Positions 44,303-53,700 of a DNA stretch of 64,000 nucleotides are shown here, one piece after another (within the stretch, counting starts at the first letter, position 1; each line of letters begins with the position of its first letter). The notes beneath the pieces are model-generated. The model worked only from the letters and a program-made list of their open reading frames with translations. It searched no databases and was not told the origin of the DNA. This stretch comes from Zavarzinella sp. (GTDB lineage: Bacteria; Planctomycetota; Planctomycetia; Gemmatales; Gemmataceae), in the NCBI GenBank assembly GCA_041399155.1, contig JAWKTI010000005.1, positions 248,001 through 312,000 on the forward strand. Direction: 5' to 3'. A program made the translations under genes and the position numbers.

Positions 44303-45730
44303 TTAATCCCTCAGAACCCACGTATCTTTGCTGCCCCCACCCTGGGAACTGTTAACCACCAGGCTGCCTTCGACCAGAGCAACTCGTGTCAGACCGCCCG
44401 GTAATACTTTCACATCCTCACCGAATAATACAAACGGGCGGAGGTCGATATGTCGGCCACGCAGCTCATTGCCCACAATGGTGGGGTGTTGACTGAGCGA
44501 AATCGTGGGCTGTGCAATATACCCACGTGGGTTGGCATTGATTTTCCGTCGAAATTCATCCCGTTGTTCTTTGGTGGATGCCGGTCCAATCAGCATCCCA
44601 TAACCACCAGAAGCGTCTACTGCCTTCACCACCAGTTTTTCCAGATTGTTCATGATGTGCTGGCGGTGGGAATCCAGTTCTGGCCGGAAAGTTTCCACGA
44701 TATTCAAGATAGGGTCTTCCCGCAGATAATAGCGGATGATATCCGGAACAAAAGGATAAATTCCTTTATCGTCAACGACACCAGTGCCAATCCCATTGGC
44801 TAGCCCCAGATTGCCACTGCAATAGGCACTGACAATCCCTGCCACACCTAATTGAGAGTCCTTGCGGAAGCAAAGTGGGTCTAAAAAGTCGTCATCCACC
44901 CGGCGGTAGACAACATCCACCCGCTCTGGTCCATGGGTGGTACGCATGAAAATCCGGCCGTTATCGAGTAACAGATCTCGCCCTTCCACGAGTTCCACAC
45001 CCATCTGGCGAGCCAGAAAGCTGTGCTCGTAGTAAGCGGAATTGTAAACACCCGGTGTCAGCACCACAATTCGTGGATCGGTCACCCCAGGTGGGGCCGC
45101 GTGCCGCAACACCGCCAGCAGGTCACTGGCATATTCATCCACTGGCCTGACCGATAAATCCTCAAAAAAATCGGGAAATGCCTGTTTCATCACCTCGCGG
45201 TTCTTTAACACATAACTGACACCCGACGGGGTCCGGCAATTGTCTTCCAGTACCAGGTATTGCCCATCCGCATCGCGAATCAGGTCGATTCCGGATACGT
45301 GGATATATACATCTTTGGGTACTTTTACCCCCACCATTTCCCGACGGTAGCCGCTGGAACCAAATACCACATCGGCGGGAACGCGTCTGTCCTGCAGAAT
45401 CTTGCGTTCCTGATAAATATCGCGACAAAAAAGGTTCAACGCTCGCACACGTTGCTTCAAACCACGCTCAATAAGTTCCCACTCTGCGTGGGGCACCATT
45501 CGCGGAATGGGATCGAACGGCATAATCCGTTCCACTCCCTGCCCACGGCCATACACGGTAAAGGTAATGCCCTGCGAACGCATGATGTTATCGGCAAGGC
45601 GTTCCCGCATCGCCAATTCATCAGGGGGCATGTCGTTCAGGCACTTCATCAGTTGGCGGTAATGTGGCCGGATTTCACCACCAGCCATCATCATTTCGTC
45701 AAACCCTACGATTTTGTAGTTGCTTAACAA
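44303..45730 (-). CDS. Circularly permuted ATP-grasp protein (DUF404/DUF407)
   Basis: This encodes 475 residues from a TTG start with GAGGT five bases upstream; no in-frame ATG allows the family's usual N-terminus with FDEMMMAGGEIRPHY. Family marks are IHVSGIDLIRDADGQYLVLEDN, NCRTPSGVSYV, the glycine-rich NLEKLVVKAVDASGGYGMLIGP, and HIDLRPFVLFGEDV. Such COG2308 proteins are thought to ligate peptides with ATP, with partners of the alpha-E and transglutaminase families. First gene of the operon that continues to 42272. The unusual start codon may limit expression. Confidence 0.92.
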   Translation of the reverse strand: MLSNYKIVGFDEMMMAGGEIRPHYRQLMKCLNDMPPDELAMRERLADNIMRSQGITFTVYGRGQGVERIMPFDPIPRMVPHAEWELIERGLKQRVRALNLFCRDIYQERKILQDRRVPADVVFGSSGYRREMVGVKVPKDVYIHVSGIDLIRDADGQYLVLEDNCRTPSGVSYVLKNREVMKQAFPDFFEDLSVRPVDEYASDLLAVLRHAAPPGVTDPRIVVLTPGVYNSAYYEHSFLARQMGVELVEGRDLLLDNGRIFMRTTHGPERVDVVYRRVDDDFLDPLCFRKDSQLGVAGIVSAYCSGNLGLANGIGTGVVDDKGIYPFVPDIIRYYLREDPILNIVETFRPELDSHRQHIMNNLEKLVVKAVDASGGYGMLIGPASTKEQRDEFRRKINANPRGYIAQPTISLSQHPTIVGNELRGRHIDLRPFVLFGEDVKVLPGGLTRVALVEGSLVVNSSQGGGSKDTWVLRD

Positions 45731-45941
45731 AACTACCTCATTTGGTTGGAGCCCTGGTTGCCAGTTTTGCAGAAAGGAGAGAGTAGCGTTACTATACGAA
45801 AAAAAATGCTGTCATCTTGCGAAACCCACAATTGTGTAGTTTTGTTGAAGTTCGTCTGATTCAGGCTATTTCATCATACTTTCACACCTGTTCAGACATC
45901 AGAATGGTAGACTACCCGCGTGAAGAACACGGGAATACCGA

Positions 45942-46652
45942 ATGTACGATGTACTCATCCTGTCTGATCTCCATCTAGGCAGCGATAATTGTCAGGCCAA
46001 AGAACTAATCCGATTGCTCGAACAAGTCCGAAACGGTGAAATCCTTACCTCGAGTATCATCCTGAATGGGGATGTTTTCGATTCGATCGATTTTCGCCGG
46101 CTCAAAAAAAACCACTGGAAAGTACTGTCGCTGATCCGCAAAATGTCGGATTGGATTGACATCACCTGGATCAGTGGGAACCATGACGGCTCTGCGGAGA
46201 TGTGCTCCCACCTGTTAGGGGTGGATGTGTGCGACCAGAAAATCATTCAGAGTGGCGACCAGCGTATTCTGTTCCATCACGGACATCGTTTTGATGAATT
46301 CATCGACCGACATCCGTTTCTGACGGCATTTGCGGATGCTGTGTATCGCTTTCTGCAAAAAATCGATTCCAGCCACCACATTGCCCGTACCGCAAAAAAA
46401 CGAAGTAAGATCTTCTTGCGGTGTACGGAAAAAATTCAGAACAAATCAATTGAACTGGCTGAGAAGCTGAACTGTCAGGCTGTCTGCTGTGGGCACACCC
46501 ACCACCCAGTGTGTGTGGAAACTGGCCCTGTCCGCTATTACAACAGTGGCTGCTGGACAGAAAAACCGTGCCACTATCTCACGGTGAAAGATGGTCACGT
46601 GCGATTGCACTCATTTGCACACGAAGAGGTCGGCGAACTGGTGGGCGTGTAG
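45942..46652 (+). CDS. Calcineurin-like metallophosphoesterase (LpxH-like)
   Basis: This encodes 236 residues. All metal-binding motifs of the family are seen: SDLHLG, LNGDVFDSI, GNHDG, HHGHRFD and GHTHHP. Sequence order and length fit UDP-2,3-diacylglucosamine hydrolases (LpxH), which trim the lipid A precursor, but the family is broad. No other lipid A gene is near. It diverges from the ATP-grasp operon by about 210 bases. Cytoplasmic, without a signal peptide. Confidence 0.88.
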   Translation: MYDVLILSDLHLGSDNCQAKELIRLLEQVRNGEILTSSIILNGDVFDSIDFRRLKKNHWKVLSLIRKMSDWIDITWISGNHDGSAEMCSHLLGVDVCDQKIIQSGDQRILFHHGHRFDEFIDRHPFLTAFADAVYRFLQKIDSSHHIARTAKKRSKIFLRCTEKIQNKSIELAEKLNCQAVCCGHTHHPVCVETGPVRYYNSGCWTEKPCHYLTVKDGHVRLHSFAHEEVGELVGV

Positions 46653-46707
46653 CAAGCGTATGGGTGGAATTAGCTCAACAAATTTTCGCTACTGAAATCT
46701 TCGCAAA

Positions 46708-46989
46708 TTGTTTTCTTGGCTGATTGTTGGCCAGATTTCTGGCTATAACTGGATAGACCCGAAGCACGCTGGCAAGTTGTTTCCAATCCACCACTTGAAC
46801 TGGAATAAAGCTGATTTCGCCGATATTGTAGTCGATGAGAGGCACCTGTTTTTTGTGCCCCCGCAATATCACAACGCCACCCGTACAGGAATCCATCAGT
46901 TCTTGCAGGATCATGGTCTGCATCCTACCACCGATCCAATCCCTGGACGCTGGATTCTTGATATCGAAGCCCCATGGTTGAACAAATGA
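46708..46989 (+). CDS. Short HNH-toxin-like C-terminal fragment
   Basis: A 93-residue open frame with only a TTG to start from and no ribosome site. The C-terminal 60 residues, with FPIHHLNWNKADF, HLFFVPPQYHNATRTGIHQFL and DIEAPWL, have His pairs and spacing reminiscent of HNH/Endonuclease VII-type toxin domains at the ends of polymorphic toxins. It directly precedes, by 22 bases, a gene that looks like an immunity partner. I see no delivery or N-terminal module, so it may be an orphan toxin tip or a remnant. An opposite-strand frame (46675-46923) covers part of it and cannot be excluded. Confidence 0.4.
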   Translation: MFSWLIVGQISGYNWIDPKHAGKLFPIHHLNWNKADFADIVVDERHLFFVPPQYHNATRTGIHQFLQDHGLHPTTDPIPGRWILDIEAPWLNK

Positions 46990-47011
46990 CAGCGATGAGA
47001 AAAGAAATCAA

Positions 47012-47878
47012 ATGGAGTCAACACGACTAGATACTTACGGTGGTATTGTCTGCTACCTTGGCCAAGAAAAGCTGATGGAACAGATCATGCGAGGGCAGAT
47101 TCAGTTGCCTGATGTTGAAAGATCTTTACTGAATCCGTTTCCGCCTGTGTTAGTTCCGATTTGGGCTACAGGCGCGCGAACCATTGTGGGTTTGTGGAAG
47201 CACTGGTTTTCTGATCGGCAGCCTACCTTTGTAGAGTTCTACGGAACCACTGTTTATGGTAGCCGAAATATGGCCTTTGAGCGTGGGCGGACGCTTACGC
47301 AGGTAATTTACCTTCAACTGTGCCATTCTATCATGGTTGCCGAAGGCATGAGCGAGGAGATCCGTGACTGTGCGTATGCATGTGGTATAAGCGATATTGA
47401 TGAAGCCGAAGAATTGTTGATGCGGGCAGGTGATGAGAAGGGGTTTCGATCACACGCCGAATTTGTTGGCAAGCTACCCCTATCGTTCTTTGATTGTGAC
47501 AACCAGACTGATTACACTGGCGATTTTCCTACCAACTCTGTAGCTTCCAGCACTGCTGAATTACAACATTGCTGTGTGCATGAAATCCACTCTGGCTTCC
47601 AGAATTTGGAACCAGATTACACTTTGAGAGAATTCGTCGCACAAAACCCTAACTCGCCGGAATGGTTCCGCACAACATCTCAAAGCGAGCTCTTTGAGCA
47701 ATTGCTCACTGCTAACGACTTAGAGGGGGCATGGATGTGTCTGAACTCACCTGGGTGGACTCTTGCTAACGCTCGTCAAGCTATCACTCACCTTGCTGCA
47801 AGAGCAAATGACACTGCATTTTCGTCATTGGCAACTACTTGGGTGAATCTGCCATTTGCAGATGACGAGACGATTTGA
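47012..47878 (+). CDS. Unknown protein, possible immunity partner
   Basis: This encodes 288 residues, ATG 47012 with GAGAAAAG upstream. No domain is recognised. The N-terminal half resembles SUKH-type or similar immunity proteins in tone only (short strands, aromatic loops, DTYGGIVCYLG). Low-complexity is absent, and codon use is more AT-rich than the main genome. It lies 22 bases behind the short HNH-like frame, the spacing seen between toxin tips and their immunity genes. Could be any cytoplasmic unknown. Confidence 0.6.
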   Translation: MESTRLDTYGGIVCYLGQEKLMEQIMRGQIQLPDVERSLLNPFPPVLVPIWATGARTIVGLWKHWFSDRQPTFVEFYGTTVYGSRNMAFERGRTLTQVIYLQLCHSIMVAEGMSEEIRDCAYACGISDIDEAEELLMRAGDEKGFRSHAEFVGKLPLSFFDCDNQTDYTGDFPTNSVASSTAELQHCCVHEIHSGFQNLEPDYTLREFVAQNPNSPEWFRTTSQSELFEQLLTANDLEGAWMCLNSPGWTLANARQAITHLAARANDTAFSSLATTWVNLPFADDETI

Positions 47879-48231
47879 GCGTCTGAATTCGACTTTGCTT
47901 CACGATCTTCTCAGTCTGTAGCGGTTTGAAGTGTTTCCATTGCTTGTACACCAGCACGCTTAACGGCTGCAGCTTGAGCTTTGTCGTTCGAGCTTTTGTT
48001 GACTGCTGAATCTCTCGGCAGGGGCGATCGCTCTCCTTCGAGAGATGCCCAAGCAATTATCTACATAGTAAATCGATTTCCGTCTTACGATTCTGGATAA
48101 CCGATTTAGCTCTTTTATTGCGAGTGGGAGGAAGAAGAATTGAGCCCATTCGGATCCTCGAACGGCTAACATTGGATCAACACTGTATTGGGCGTCCTAA
48201 AAACTCACAACTGAACCTCAACCCCATCTGC
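47879..48231. other. Gap without supported gene
   Basis: I see only short opposite-strand frames without ribosome sites (47835-48056, 47960-48172). It separates the immunity-like gene from the convergent esterase gene. Confidence 0.4.
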
Positions 48232-48978
48232 TTAGTTATCCAGGTGGGTCCTGGAATCGCACTCATAATTCATGTCGCGATCAATTCCGCGAATAATCCA
48301 GCGATTGATATCCCGCAGCATATTGGGGTGGATCTGGTGGGTGGCAGGATAGGTATTGAGCGTCACATCCACACCGGCACTGTACAAGGAAAGAAAGTCA
48401 CGGCGGGCGGTTTCCAGTGGGATTACTTCATTCGCAGCACCGTGGGAGATCAGAATCCGCAGATTTTCAATATTGTTCTGAAAGGGAGGCCCCACGTACT
48501 CACGGGGCAGGCTGCCATTAATCGCCACCAGGCCTGCCAGTTTTTCCGGATGGTTCAGTGCGACATGGTAGGCCAGATCGGCACCTTCCGCAATCCCAGC
48601 CAGAAAAATACGCTGCGTGTGGATATTAAAACTGCGTCGGGCGTGCTGGATGGCATGGAACAGGTATTGCTCCATTGCGGGCAGGTTGCTGCGAATATCC
48701 CCCCAACCGTATTGCAACTGACCGTTTTCATCAAGCTGCTCGGTGCTTTCCGGCCCACGCAGGGAGATGAAAATGTGGTTCCGATTGCTGATCTTGGGAG
48801 CATATCTTAAAATTTGCTCATCATTACTACCGTTCGCATGCAACATCACGATCAATGGATATGCATAACGAGGTTCGTATCCCGATGGAAAAAAGATCCG
48901 TATCTCCTTTCCTTCCCAAACCAGTTTCTGTGGTTGATTGAATCCTTCCGCAATCATGTGGTGAATCGAGCTGAACAT
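48232..48978 (-). CDS. Carboxylesterase-like alpha/beta hydrolase lacking catalytic Ser and Asp
   Basis: This encodes 248 residues with start at ATG 48978; a further ATG lies at 49023 inside a hairpin. The fold is that of the phospholipase/carboxylesterase (YpfH-like) family: LIVMLHANGSND, the nucleophile elbow, ILISHG and the final His strand. At the elbow the usual G-x-S-x-G reads GIAEG, so the Ser is Ala (codon GCG, one base from TCG). At the acid position HGAANEVIP has Asn for Asp. The His in ATHQIHPN remains. A pseudoenzyme or binding protein is likely. Confidence 0.85.
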   Translation of the reverse strand: MFSSIHHMIAEGFNQPQKLVWEGKEIRIFFPSGYEPRYAYPLIVMLHANGSNDEQILRYAPKISNRNHIFISLRGPESTEQLDENGQLQYGWGDIRSNLPAMEQYLFHAIQHARRSFNIHTQRIFLAGIAEGADLAYHVALNHPEKLAGLVAINGSLPREYVGPPFQNNIENLRILISHGAANEVIPLETARRDFLSLYSAGVDVTLNTYPATHQIHPNMLRDINRWIIRGIDRDMNYECDSRTHLDN

Positions 48979-48997
48979 CTGTAGGTGCCTAGTCTCC

Positions 48998-49021
48998 GCA
49001 CTGCTTTTGAAAAAGCAGTGC
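48998..49021. other. Perfect 11-bp-stem hairpin upstream of the esterase-like gene
   Basis: GCACTGCTTTT and AAAAGCAGTGC pair around a 2-base gap, in the leader 20 bases before ATG 48978. It could be an attenuator-like leader structure, a regulator site, or the end of a decayed element. Confidence 0.4.
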
Positions 49022-49023
49022 AT

Positions 49024-49345
49024 TGGGTTGTCATGAAAGCTGCCACCAGCGCAGTCGAGTCCTTCAACTTACGTAAACTGGCTTGGCATATGTACTTAGT
49101 TGTGCTGACGCACGCAAGTCTTGGAACTTTACTTCCGGTAGTGAAGCAAGTCAACGAAACACTTGAATCGAAATGGAACATTTTTCAAAGAGAAGTATGA
49201 ATTTTCTCCAATTGTACGGATCGCGCGATATGGGCGAAAATCCCGAATGAATGGAAGATAGGATGACTTTGCGGGTTGGCAAAAGCTTGCAGGCAGAAAA
49301 ATGGCCTTACAACCGCTACAATCGTTAGAATTTACTCATTTTGTC
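49024..49345. other. Gap between esterase-like gene and cysC
   Basis: No coding sequence supported. Short frames on both strands lack ribosome sites, so I report nothing here beyond the region that should carry the esterase-like gene's promoter. Confidence 0.4.
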
Positions 49346-50041
49346 TTAAGATTGTAAAATCTTCCTAGCCGTTAAATAGCCCCAGATTTGCTCTATAGCG
49401 GCTTCAATGGATGTAACGCCTGTATCGATTGTAAGCTCTGGGTTAAGTGGGGCTTCATAGGGATCATCCACACCGGTGAAGCCCATTCCCTTCCCCGCTG
49501 CCACAGCTTCGCGGGCCTGTTTGTACAAACCTTTCGGGTCACGACCTTCGCACACATCAATCGACGTGTTCACGTAGATTTCCACAAAGGGAATTTCACC
49601 CGCTTTGTTTTCCGCATGTACCTTGCGGGCGGCATCGCGGTCTTTTCGGTACGGGCTGATGAAGCTGGCAATGGTAATCAGGCCGGAATCGGCAAACAAT
49701 TTCGAAACTTCCCCGATGCGGCGGATGTTTTCTTCACGGTCTTCTGCGGAAAATGCCAAGCCGAACCGTTTGGCACTGGCTTCGGCATAGCCACGGGTTT
49801 CCATCAGCAGTTTGGGGCTGGCATTCAGGCCAAAACGAACGTTATCGCCATCCAGCACATACGACGCATGTCCTTGCTGGATAAGGACTTGCTCTAAAGC
49901 GACTGCCAGGGTACTTTTGCCTGAACCGGACAGCCCGGTGAACCACAAGGTGCAGCCGGTTTGCTTTAACAACCCCGCACGTTCGGTGCGTGTCACCGAG
50001 CCTTCGTGCCAGGTAATCTGGGTTGATTTAATCTCGCTCAT
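49346..50041 (-). CDS. cysC: Adenylylsulfate (APS) kinase
   Basis: This encodes 231 residues. ATG 50041 follows GGAG at about nine bases. GLSGSGKST is the P-loop, VLDGDNVRFGL the APS-binding motif and ENIRRIGEVSKLFADSG the following family segment; FVEIYVNTSIDVCEGRDPKGLY completes it. It phosphorylates APS to PAPS in the cytoplasm for sulfate assimilation or sulfation. Between NVRFGL and FSAEDREEN is an insert of about 20 residues (NASPKLLMETRGYAEASAKR) relative to common CysC. No other sulfate gene is nearby. Confidence 0.94.
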   Translation of the reverse strand: MSEIKSTQITWHEGSVTRTERAGLLKQTGCTLWFTGLSGSGKSTLAVALEQVLIQQGHASYVLDGDNVRFGLNASPKLLMETRGYAEASAKRFGLAFSAEDREENIRRIGEVSKLFADSGLITIASFISPYRKDRDAARKVHAENKAGEIPFVEIYVNTSIDVCEGRDPKGLYKQAREAVAAGKGMGFTGVDDPYEAPLNPELTIDTGVTSIEAAIEQIWGYLTARKILQS

Positions 50042-50205
50042 TTTCCAAAACTCCATCGGAAAGGTTCAATTCAAACTAATCTAACAGCCTACGAAATTGG
50101 CAGCCGTGGAAGGAGGGGGGAGATTTGCAAGAAAAGGTAATACCTGGTAAAACGAAGGCTCGCCCTAACCCACCCCGGGGGAAAAAACTTAGTTGTTCTT
50201 TGCCA

Positions 50206-50226
50206 TTTTCAGCTTTTATCTGAAAA
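50206..50226 (-). terminator. Weak hairpin behind the 50236-50628 gene
   Basis: TTTTCAG and CTGAAAA pair around a seven-base loop, ten bases beyond the stop codon on the minus strand. The stem is AT-rich, so the call is weak. Confidence 0.25.
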
Positions 50227-50235
50227 TCAGCACGG

Positions 50236-50628
50236 TTATTGGCGACCAAACAACCTTTCATTTGATTCAGCGATGATCTTCGTTTGATCGATCCAAATGA
50301 CGTACTCTCCGGAATCTGCCTTGCGTATCCACATTGATCGAGTAATCGAATCTGTATCAAACCCATAACGAGAGCTTATTCGTTCAGCAATATCTGAGAC
50401 AAGCGTTAAAGGGGGAATGACATTACGATTTACCAGATCAGCAAGGTCATCCAATCGATTAAAAATCTCCAGGTCCATTAGCCGTCCTTCGGCGAAGCAG
50501 TACTCGATGTTATCAAATACGAAACTCATTCGTTCATATATTTCACTGACTGGAAGACTGCCAGTGAGAACAGCATCGAATCGCTTTACGGAGTCCAGGT
50601 ATATCGCACGATGCATCCATGTGGTCAT
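50236..50628 (-). CDS. Small unknown protein
   Basis: This encodes 130 residues. ATG 50628 has GGGAGG in front; the open frame reaches further back but overlaps the autotransporter gene. No signal peptide or membrane helix is visible. It is rich in charged helices (YERMSFVFDNIEYCFAEGRL, NRLDDLADLVNRN) with a C-terminal EYVIWIDQTKII. No family recognised. Its composition resembles the immunity-like genes elsewhere in the window, and it lies behind the autotransporter gene on the same strand by 88 bases. Confidence 0.65.
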   Translation of the reverse strand: MTTWMHRAIYLDSVKRFDAVLTGSLPVSEIYERMSFVFDNIEYCFAEGRLMDLEIFNRLDDLADLVNRNVIPPLTLVSDIAERISSRYGFDTDSITRSMWIRKADSGEYVIWIDQTKIIAESNERLFGRQ

Positions 50629-50716
50629 TGATTGCCTCCCGTTTTTTGGAAGAGGTCTCACCGAAGAAATGAGTCTTGTGGTTGGTCGGGTTGTTTGATT
50701 GATATTGTACAGCTTC

Positions 50717-53700
50717 TTACCAGGTAAAGAGAAAGTTGGCGATTCCAGAGTGGGCAATGGTTCTGCTGCCCAGGAACAGGTCATAGTGCCAGTTCAGGCT
50801 CAGCGAGTCGGATATTTTCACTGCTGTTCCCACGCCTAGTTGGGCAAAATCGCGTTGCTGGTTTACCCCTTGAATCGGGAATGTGGTACCGGGAAGTCCT
50901 ACCAGCATGCTTGTAAAGCCAAAGCCTGCATTGAGAAATTCGTGCACCCATGCTACGCGAAATTCCGGTTGAAAGTGGTAGCCACCGAGGGAATAATCGC
51001 ACACCGTCCGCACCCCAAGAATACTACGCAGTGAGTCCGCACCGTCTGCAGCAGAAATGATGTTCAGCGCCCCAGCACCAGATTCCTGAAAACCATTCCG
51101 ACGTGCATGCACATACTGCAACGCGGCATAGGGCTGGAAAGGGATGGAAAACATATCCACAGTGGTACCTGCCTCTGCGTAGCCGCTGGCAGTCATCCCG
51201 GAAAAATTCGAATTTGCGATCCGATTAATCCCTCCAAATTGCAGGCTGCGGTGGGCACGGTATTCATCGAAGGAGACTGCACCGATACCACTTACCCAGG
51301 AGCCACCGGCTGATTTTCGGCCATAAATCCCTAAATGGTAGCTGTTAATCGCATTGCGACTGTTGGCCCCAGTGGTATCCAGTCCGAGATATTCCACACT
51401 CCCTGCCAGACCCACGATCGCAGTGGGATCGAACAGATAGTCCAGCCCGAAACCAAAGCCAGTCAGGTTGTAGTTGTAAGCGGCTGCATTGCCATCATTC
51501 TGAACATCGCCGTACATCCCGTACGGTGTAAACCAACCTTTCAATACAGGTTCGCAGGCCACTGCGTTGCACTCACCTTCTTCCGGCATCTGCCCACGAA
51601 TCAGGTTCTGTGTGGGCAGGATTTCCAGCGGCGTCCGCAGTCGGGTGGCCACCATTCGTAAAAACATCGATTCACGGTCAACCACCGCATTAAACAGGCT
51701 GCCGTAACCATCACCCGCAATCTGATTCAAGGCGTTGCATAGTGCCGGACCTTGCAGTGAATCTAAGGTCTGCAGCACATTGGTGGCATCTGGCCCAAAA
51801 ACCTGATGGCGATTGAAGGCACCCGCAACAGATGTCTGGTTAAATGTGGTGCAGTGGGAGCCTAATTGGCCCCCCCGAAGTTGCAGCAACACGTCAGTGG
51901 GGGTGTAAAGCAGCACCGCCCGTAGACCGGATAAGTTGGGATCAGTGACTGCACTGTACTGACCAGTTACCCCGCCCGTAGTGCTGACAATGGTATAGGT
52001 GGTGCCTGCCGCATAACTGCCAGCTTCGGGCAGCACCTGAACCAGCCCACCCTGCAAATTGGCATTACTATTCACGCGAATCAGGTCGCTGGCACCTGCG
52101 GAGTTGATTTCAACCTGGTAAATGCTTCCTGCATTCGCCGTGTAGGTGCCATTGATGGTGAGGGTACCAATCGAATTTCCCGGTGCGATGATGCCACCTG
52201 CATTGCTGGTGACACCGCCTGTGCTGCCAGTCCCACCCAGCAGCCCACCGTTGATGGTTACCTGACTGGTAATCGAGCCATTAATGATCAGCTCACCACC
52301 ATTAATAATGGTGGGGCCAGTGTAGTTGTTTGCCGCTGTGAAAATGGTTCGCCCAGGCCCATTGTGGATGACCCCACCAGACCCACTGATTTCATTGTTC
52401 AGGAAGTTACTGGTCGCCTGATTAAAGGTAAGATTCGCCTGATCCAGAAAAATTCCGATCCCCGATGCTCGCCCATTCATCCCATTTTGTGCGCCGAAAT
52501 CGCCGGCACCACCCAAGCCAGGGGTTAAGGCTGATCCATTGATGGTGACATCCAGCATGGTAATAGTGCTGCCATTACGAACAAAGATAGCACCGCCTAA
52601 GGAACCACCGCCACCACCGCCACCTGTGGCAACGTCATCCGGTGAACCGGAACCACCATTGCCGCCGAATTCGCCACCAGCACCACCTGCACCTGGTTGC
52701 CCGGGCAATGTAGAACCACCTCCGCCACCGCCACCACCACCAAATCCGCCATTGCCGCCTGGTGCGGTCTGATTTTGATTTCCAATACCAGACGCACCGC
52801 CACCACCACCAAAGCCCCCATTCCCTCCAGGTGTGCCTGGGCCTGATACACTTTCCTGATCTCGCGAAGGGCCTCCGGGTGGGGCACCACCACCGCCACC
52901 TCCGAGGTCGCCTCCATTTCCGCCATTGCCGCCTAAACCTGCACCTCCACCCCCACCCTGGGAACCACCATTGCCCCCATTGCCTGTAACACTCCCTTCA
53001 AAGGATTGTCCTGCACCACCACCTCCGCCCCCACCGGGACCTCCAGAAGTACCATTGCCAAAGCCACCACCATTGCCACCATTATTCATCCCACCAGTGG
53101 TCACCATCCCGTTGCCAACAGTGCCTCCACCACCGCCACCACCCATGCTGGTGCCATCGGCTCCGTTGCCCGTGCTGCCACCTCCACCGCCACCAGCAGC
53201 TTCCAGACTAAAGCCACTGCCTGAGCCGCCATTCCCATTGAGGCCACCTCCGCCGCCGCCTCCGGATTGGCCAGCACCACCATTGCCATTCAGTCCACCG
53301 CCGCCTCCAGCGTCAAAACCAGAACTGCCACCAGCACCCCCAATGGCCTGATTGTTCAGAAAATTGACGCCAGTGAGCGTCAAATTGCCCTGATTGACGA
53401 AAATACCCCCACCTGCACCGAGGCCACCACCACCTCCACCAGTGCCACCAGCACCCCCGGTGGCACGTCCGTTGGCGACGCTCAGTTGGTGGATGCCCAC
53501 GTTCACGTTGGGTGCGTCAACAAAAAACACCCGAGTGGCATTATTTCCACTCACTGTCAGCGAGCCTGCACCCGGCCCACGAATATCAACGGTATTGGTA
53601 ATCCCCGGTAAGGCGTTGCTCAGGTTGATGGTGCCAGACGTGTTAATGAGAATTTGATGAGAGCCTGCACCCGCACCATTGGCGGCGAGAATGGCATCCC

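Noticed and set aside
46675..46923. Minus-strand frame of 82 residues overlapping the HNH-like fragment
   Set aside because: No ribosome site or family; kept only as an alternative for that stretch.
48118..48810. A 230-residue plus-strand frame opposite the esterase-like gene
   Set aside because: The minus-strand alpha/beta hydrolase fold is recognisable, and the plus frame has no family features.
52539..53351. Pro-rich open frames on the plus strand opposite the autotransporter passenger
   Set aside because: They are complements of the Gly-rich tract. They lack ribosome sites, and the minus-strand protein is clearly real.
52560..53480. Repetitive sequence suggestive of tandem DNA repeats or a CRISPR array
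   Set aside because: The repetition comes from Gly codons in an autotransporter passenger and is not a regular repeat-spacer pattern.
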